From Lysobacterales bacterium (GTDB lineage: Bacteria; Pseudomonadota; Gammaproteobacteria; Xanthomonadales; Xanthomonadaceae): DNA of 46,298 nucleotides. Numbering within the stretch: the first letter of the stretch is position 1; every line of letters begins with the position of its first letter. The translations under genes were made by a program, and so were the position numbers. Shown here piece after piece: positions 42,756-46,298 of this stretch. The stretch covers positions 1 through 46,298 of the forward strand of contig JAGRJY010000054.1 in NCBI GenBank assembly GCA_020442465.1, read 5' to 3'. The notes beneath the pieces are model-generated. The model was not told the origin of the DNA. It saw nothing but the letters and a program-made list of their open reading frames with translations, and searched no databases.

Positions 42756-44240
42756 TCAGCGAATCAGCGTGGCTTCGCGGAAGGTCTCGCGCTTGATGCG
42801 GTATTCCGCATGGCCGCCGCCGAGGCGCGCGCGCACCAGAATCTCGTCGGGCGCGGCTTCGAGCAGGAAGATCGAACGCGCTCCACTGGTCGCGGTGGTC
42901 ACGCGCAGGTCGCGGCCGATGTAGTCGCCGAGCTGATCCCAGGCGATGCGCGGATCGACCCTGACGGCGACTTCCTGCACCGGTTCGGGTTCGGGTTCGT
43001 CGGGCAGCGTGGCGGGCTTCGGCGGCTCGAGCAGGGCCGCGTCCAGCGCGACGTCACGCTCGCCGGCGGCTTCGAGGTCCACCTTGGCCGCCGTTCGGGT
43101 CACCGACACGCGAACCAGCTGCTCGCCCTCGGCCACGCCGACGATGTCCTTGCCCTGTTCGCGACGCAGCGCCGCGTAGGTCGTCATGCCCTCGTCCCAA
43201 CCGGCCAGTGCGCGCGGCTCGATGCGTCGGAAGCGCACCTTGCCCAGCGAGCCTTCGCGCTCCAGCACCGAATCGGCGCGAAACAGCACTTCGCCGCTGT
43301 AGCGATCATCGAAGAAATCGTCACTGTGGGTGCGGTCGGGGTAGGTCAGGCTGAGCTTGAAGCTGCCGCCATCGCGGGTGAACAGGCGGTAGGTCGACAG
43401 CGTGTCGGCGTCCACCGAGATCCCGCCCATTTCCAGCAGTCGGGTCACCGATGCCAGATGGCGCTCGATCACGTCGCGGCTTTCCGCGCCGTCCTTGGCG
43501 CCACAGTAGCGATTGCGCGCGCGGGTGAAGCCGAAGTCGTCGACCTGCCACGATTCGCCGCGTACCAGTGACGGGTACTGATCGACCAGCAGTGCGTTGA
43601 TCCGCCGCGGCAACTGTTCGTCACGCTTGAACACGACCCGTGACACGCCCGGCGTTTCGTAGCGGATCGTCGTGGTCAGCCGGCTTTCGGCCACGGTGTA
43701 GCGGAATTCGAGTTCGCTGGGTTCCGGCTCGAGCCCCATGGATCGAAGCTCGTCCGCGGTCCAGAACGCATCCACTTCGCAGCCCTCGGCTTCGAAGGGC
43801 GAGGCCGCATTGCCGCCGAACGGACCCAGCTCACCGAGCGTGGGATCGAGCCCGCCGACGCTGTCGACGCCGGACAGGGTCAGATGCACCTCGTCGAGCT
43901 GCGCCTGCAGGCGCCGCTTGTTGAGCGCATTGCGGGCGAACCAGATCCAGCCCGGGGTCTCGATGTGCACCTTGTCGGCGCGGATCGCGTAGCGATCACC
44001 CAGTCCTTCCGGATACACCACGAGGTCGCGCGCCACCACGTCGCCATCCCATTCGAACCAGGCCGAGCGATAGGTGCTCTCGGTTTCGCCGAAGGCGACC
44101 TGCAGGCTGCGGCCGATGAGATAGTTCGCCTGGTGCACGATCAGGAACAGCAGCGCCGCGACCGGAATGACGACGCTGCCGACGTTGCGCACGCCCTTCC
44201 ACCACGCCGGCGGTTCCTTGTTGCCCCAGATCGATTTCAA
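42756..44240 (-). CDS. Unrecognised single-helix membrane protein
   Basis: 494 residues. A short basic cytoplasmic start (MKSIWGNKEPPAWWKGVRN), one membrane helix (VGSVVIPVAALLFLIVHQA), then a large, probably periplasmic domain with alternating strands (RSAWFEWDGDVVARDLVVYP, RYAIRADKVHIETPGWIWFA) that faintly recalls AsmA-type or outer-membrane-assembly proteins. Three Cys-containing spots (EAEGCEVDAF, RNRYCGAKDG). A Pro/Glu-rich linker (PPKPATLPDEPEPEPVQEVA) precedes a small C-terminal domain of about 70 residues. I do not recognise the family, but the codon use looks normal for this genome and the frame is full-length, so it is a real gene. Confidence 0.85.
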   Translation of the reverse strand: MKSIWGNKEPPAWWKGVRNVGSVVIPVAALLFLIVHQANYLIGRSLQVAFGETESTYRSAWFEWDGDVVARDLVVYPEGLGDRYAIRADKVHIETPGWIWFARNALNKRRLQAQLDEVHLTLSGVDSVGGLDPTLGELGPFGGNAASPFEAEGCEVDAFWTADELRSMGLEPEPSELEFRYTVAESRLTTTIRYETPGVSRVVFKRDEQLPRRINALLVDQYPSLVRGESWQVDDFGFTRARNRYCGAKDGAESRDVIERHLASVTRLLEMGGISVDADTLSTYRLFTRDGGSFKLSLTYPDRTHSDDFFDDRYSGEVLFRADSVLEREGSLGKVRFRRIEPRALAGWDEGMTTYAALRREQGKDIVGVAEGEQLVRVSVTRTAAKVDLEAAGERDVALDAALLEPPKPATLPDEPEPEPVQEVAVRVDPRIAWDQLGDYIGRDLRVTTATSGARSIFLLEAAPDEILVRARLGGGHAEYRIKRETFREATLIR

Positions 44241-44377
44241 TGCGGCTTCCGGCGGACCTGCGAGCCACCAAGGTTAGCAAACCCGTGCTGGCATGGCAGG
44301 CCGGATTGTCCGCGTTGGGCGTGTTGCGCACCGGCCTGCCTGCCTGCCGCGATGGGGGCCCGGCAGCGAGCCGGGAT

Positions 44378-45559
44378 TCAACCAGGCTGCACCTGGGCGA
44401 CGTTCGCGGGTCGCGGCGAAGTCGCGCGGGTCTGCAGCCCGAACAGGGGGCGCAGCACGCCGATGCGCCGGATGATTTCGAACAGTCCAAAGCACAATGC
44501 CAGCGTCGCCACCGCCAGCAGCGGGCCCTCGACGATCGGGGGTGCGCCCAGCGGGCGCATCGCTTCGGCGAGCAGGATGATCAAGGTCTGGTGGAGGATG
44601 TACACCGGAAACACCGCTTCGGTGAGGTAGCGACGCGCGGCCGAGTCGTGCGCGCGCCAGCGCTGGGCCCAGCCGACGATGGCCGCGATGGCCGCCCACT
44701 GGAATGCTGCCCAGACCAGCCGCATGCCCATGCGCAGCGCCGACGGCGGGTCGTCCGAGGCGGTCGAGAAATAGACGACCAGTCCAGCGTAGCTGGCGGC
44801 GGCCAGCAGCAGCATCGGCCATCGCGCGGCCTCCAGTCGCGACCATACCGACGCATCGTGGGCGAGCAGCACACCGATCGCGAACACCAGTCCGTACTGG
44901 GCGTGGTTGTACCAGTCACCGAACAGTCCGTGGGTGGAGCCGAAGATGCCGAACAGGATGATGCGCGCCAGTCCCAGCAGGATCACCGGCATCCATAGCA
45001 GGCGCGTGCCGGAGCACAGCGCTGCCGCACCACGCAGCAGCGAAGCCTTCATGCGCGTCGGGATGACCGCCGCCAGCACCGCCATCAGCATGCAGTAGCA
45101 CCACAGGTAGGCGACGAACCACAGGTGGTTCCAGGTCGGCAGATCGAGGCAATCGCCTTCGCGGCAGAAGCTGTCGTCGCCGCCCAGATAGCGCGTCCAG
45201 AACGCCAGGTAGCCGTCGTGGAAACCGCCAGGCAGTTTCTCGACCACCTCGAAGTAGGACTGCGGTGGCACGATCACCAGCATGCCGAAGAGCAGCGGAA
45301 TCAGCAGACGCCGGCTGCGGGCACCGGCGAAGCCGGCGCCCTGCTTGCCCAGCAGGTGTGCAGCGGCCACGCCCGAAACCAGAAACAGCAGCGACAGTCG
45401 CCAGGGCGAGCTCGCGAGCATCAGCGGCTCGATCGTGTCCGACGCGAACGGGCTCTTGATGTGCCAGTCCCAGGTCACGTAGTACATGCCCACGTGGTAG
45501 AGCACCAACAGCAGGAAGGCATGGATGCGGATCCAGTCGAGTTCGTAGCGTCGGGTCAT
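44378..45559 (-). CDS. Acyltransferase 3 family membrane protein
   Basis: 393 residues with about ten membrane helices. It opens MTRRYELDWIRIHAFLLLVL with YHVGMYYVTWDWHIKSPF, the Asp/Arg and His signature of the acyltransferase-3/OpgC family that moves acyl groups from the inside to sugars or lipids outside. Further motifs: FLVSGVAAAHLLGK, RSRRLLIPLLFGMLVIVPPQ, HLWFVAYLWCYC, FPVYILHQTLIILLAE. The frame is open far upstream, but ATG 45559 gives the family start. Substrate not readable from sequence; an OpgC-like succinyl transfer to glucans is one option. Divergent from the last gene. Confidence 0.88.
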   Translation of the reverse strand: MTRRYELDWIRIHAFLLLVLYHVGMYYVTWDWHIKSPFASDTIEPLMLASSPWRLSLLFLVSGVAAAHLLGKQGAGFAGARSRRLLIPLLFGMLVIVPPQSYFEVVEKLPGGFHDGYLAFWTRYLGGDDSFCREGDCLDLPTWNHLWFVAYLWCYCMLMAVLAAVIPTRMKASLLRGAAALCSGTRLLWMPVILLGLARIILFGIFGSTHGLFGDWYNHAQYGLVFAIGVLLAHDASVWSRLEAARWPMLLLAAASYAGLVVYFSTASDDPPSALRMGMRLVWAAFQWAAIAAIVGWAQRWRAHDSAARRYLTEAVFPVYILHQTLIILLAEAMRPLGAPPIVEGPLLAVATLALCFGLFEIIRRIGVLRPLFGLQTRATSPRPANVAQVQPG

Positions 45560-45643
45560 GGCGAGTCGGCCGCGGCGGGGAGTGCGTCGACCCTGCGCGC
45601 GGCGCCGGCGCGGTACCAGCGCCGGGGGACGAATCCGCGTGAC

Positions 45644-45739
45644 GCAGTGACGAACTGCCGACGCGGTGGGACGACCCCGCCCCGAGCGCGCCCGCCAGCA
45701 CTTTCGGCTTGTCCCTGGACGCACGCGGTTCGTCACTGC
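45644..45739. repeat. 12-bp inverted repeat pair in the divergent intergenic region
   Basis: GCAGTGACGAAC (45644-45655) and its exact reverse complement GTTCGTCACTGC (45728-45739) are 84 bases apart start to start, eight helical turns. GTGACG also recurs just left of the first arm (45639-45644). Placement between two divergent genes suggests paired operator sites. Confidence 0.45.
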
Positions 45740-45808
45740 ATGTCCCGCGAGGCCTGGCCGAAGGCGCTTTCGCCCTCCCGGACCGCGGGATTCACTGCGG
45801 CCTCGGCC

Positions 45809-45820
45809 TAGAATGCGCGG
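45809..45820 (+). promoter_or_regulatory. -10 box next to a start codon, probably leaderless transcript
   Basis: TAGAAT (45809-45814) ends six bases before the ATG at 45821, so the transcript should begin at the start codon. No ribosome-binding site lies between them. Confidence 0.45.
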
Positions 45821-46298
45821 ATGAATTCGCCCCACCGATCCGCGCCGACGTCGCCCCGAATCGCCTGGCAGCGACCGTTCGAATTCGGGTTCTGGATCGC
45901 GATGACGCTGTTCAACGGCATCGCCAACAGCATCACCGTGCTGATGGACGTGCGCCGGGTCAACCTCGACTTCGCAGCCTGGGAGCCGGCGGTCTGGGAG
46001 TTCTCCAGCGGCGTGCTGATGCTGGCCCTGGTGCCTCTGCTGGTGGTGTTCACCCGGCGCTTCCCGCTGCACTGGGACACCTGGCGCCGCCAGTTGCCCT
46101 GGCACCTGCTGGCCAGCGTGGCGTTCTCGCTGATCCATGTGGTCGGCATGGTGGCGCTGCGCAAGCTCGCATACGCCACCCAGGGCATGCACTACGACTT
46201 CGGGCCGTGGCCGAAGGAACTGGCCTACGAGTACCTCAAGGACATCCGCAGCTACGCGAGCATGGTGGCGATCATCGAGTCCTACCGGTTCGTGCTGC
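45821..46298 (+). CDS. Membrane protein, probably LytTR-type regulator N-terminus (cut by window edge)
   Basis: 159 codons before the right edge, no stop reached. It starts MNSPHRSAPTSPRIAWQRPF, then has three hydrophobic segments: EFGFWIAMTLFNGIANSITV, EFSSGVLMLALVPLLVVF and PWHLLASVAFSLIHVVGMV. The pattern of a four-helix membrane domain with FTRRFPLHWDTWRRQLPWHL and VALRKLAYATQG resembles membrane-bound LytTR-family regulators of Lysobacterales; the DNA-binding domain would lie beyond the window. A histidine kinase of the same sensor type is the alternative. Confidence 0.65.
   Translation, partial: MNSPHRSAPTSPRIAWQRPFEFGFWIAMTLFNGIANSITVLMDVRRVNLDFAAWEPAVWEFSSGVLMLALVPLLVVFTRRFPLHWDTWRRQLPWHLLASVAFSLIHVVGMVALRKLAYATQGMHYDFGPWPKELAYEYLKDIRSYASMVAIIESYRFVL

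Overview
The window is chromosomal DNA from a high-GC gammaproteobacterium. Gene content and order point to the Lysobacterales (Xanthomonadales) or a close relative: an rpoE-rseA-rseB-rseC-degP-lepA-lepB block, a nagZ-hpt-methylthioinosine phosphorylase block, a secreted beta-helix protein carrying a DGFE-type C-terminal motif, and [26 protein letters not shown]. This placement is inference from protein resemblance; no rRNA or tRNA gene lies in the window.

Left part (1-10.4 kb, all minus strand): a nitrate-respiration module. It reads, in transcription order, moaA, a moaC-moaB fusion, moeA, moaD, moaE, mobA and a DUF7009 gene, then narK and narG (narG runs off the left edge). The Moco genes are packed with repeated ATGA stop/start overlaps. 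moaA and narK each have an Fnr/Anr-type box upstream at a position that fits an activator, so cofactor synthesis and the enzyme that uses it are probably switched on together without oxygen. The moaA transcript has a leader of about 150 nt with several hairpins, which I propose is a molybdenum-cofactor riboswitch.

10.4-16.7 kb: an accessory, decayed patch. It holds a broken sensor-kinase gene, a gene-poor stretch, a truncated and nonsense-mutated duplicate of the end of a methyltransferase gene, a 1127-residue secreted parallel beta-helix protein, and the intact methyltransferase. The truncated and intact copies share about 204 bp and lie exactly 3960 bp apart, bracketing the beta-helix gene.

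16.7-23.2 kb: metabolism. phaZ (polyhydroxyalkanoate depolymerase), a glutathione peroxidase, proB-proA and a FadB/FadJ-type beta-oxidation enzyme.

23.3-32.9 kb (plus strand): envelope stress and core housekeeping. rpoE-rseA-rseB-rseC-degP preceded by a likely sigma-E autoregulatory promoter, then lepA, lepB, a DUF4845 gene, rnc, era and recO.

32.9-46.3 kb: a receiver-Hpt protein; an AsmA/YdbH-like protein with a DUF1318 (YdbL-type) lipoprotein, probably concerned with lipid traffic between the membranes; then rlmD, a CYTH protein, nagZ, hpt, a methylthio-nucleoside phosphorylase and an AidB-like acyl-CoA dehydrogenase. The right end has an unrecognised one-helix membrane protein, an acyltransferase-3 membrane protein, and the start of a membrane-bound protein that is probably a LytTR-type regulator and is cut by the right edge.

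I found no CRISPR array, intact insertion sequence, integrase, rRNA or tRNA. The best candidates for something new are the moaA leader RNA, the His-rich MoaE tail with the DUF7009 partner in the Moco operon, the duplication around the beta-helix gene, and the apparent merging of a YnbE-like lipoprotein start with YdbL.
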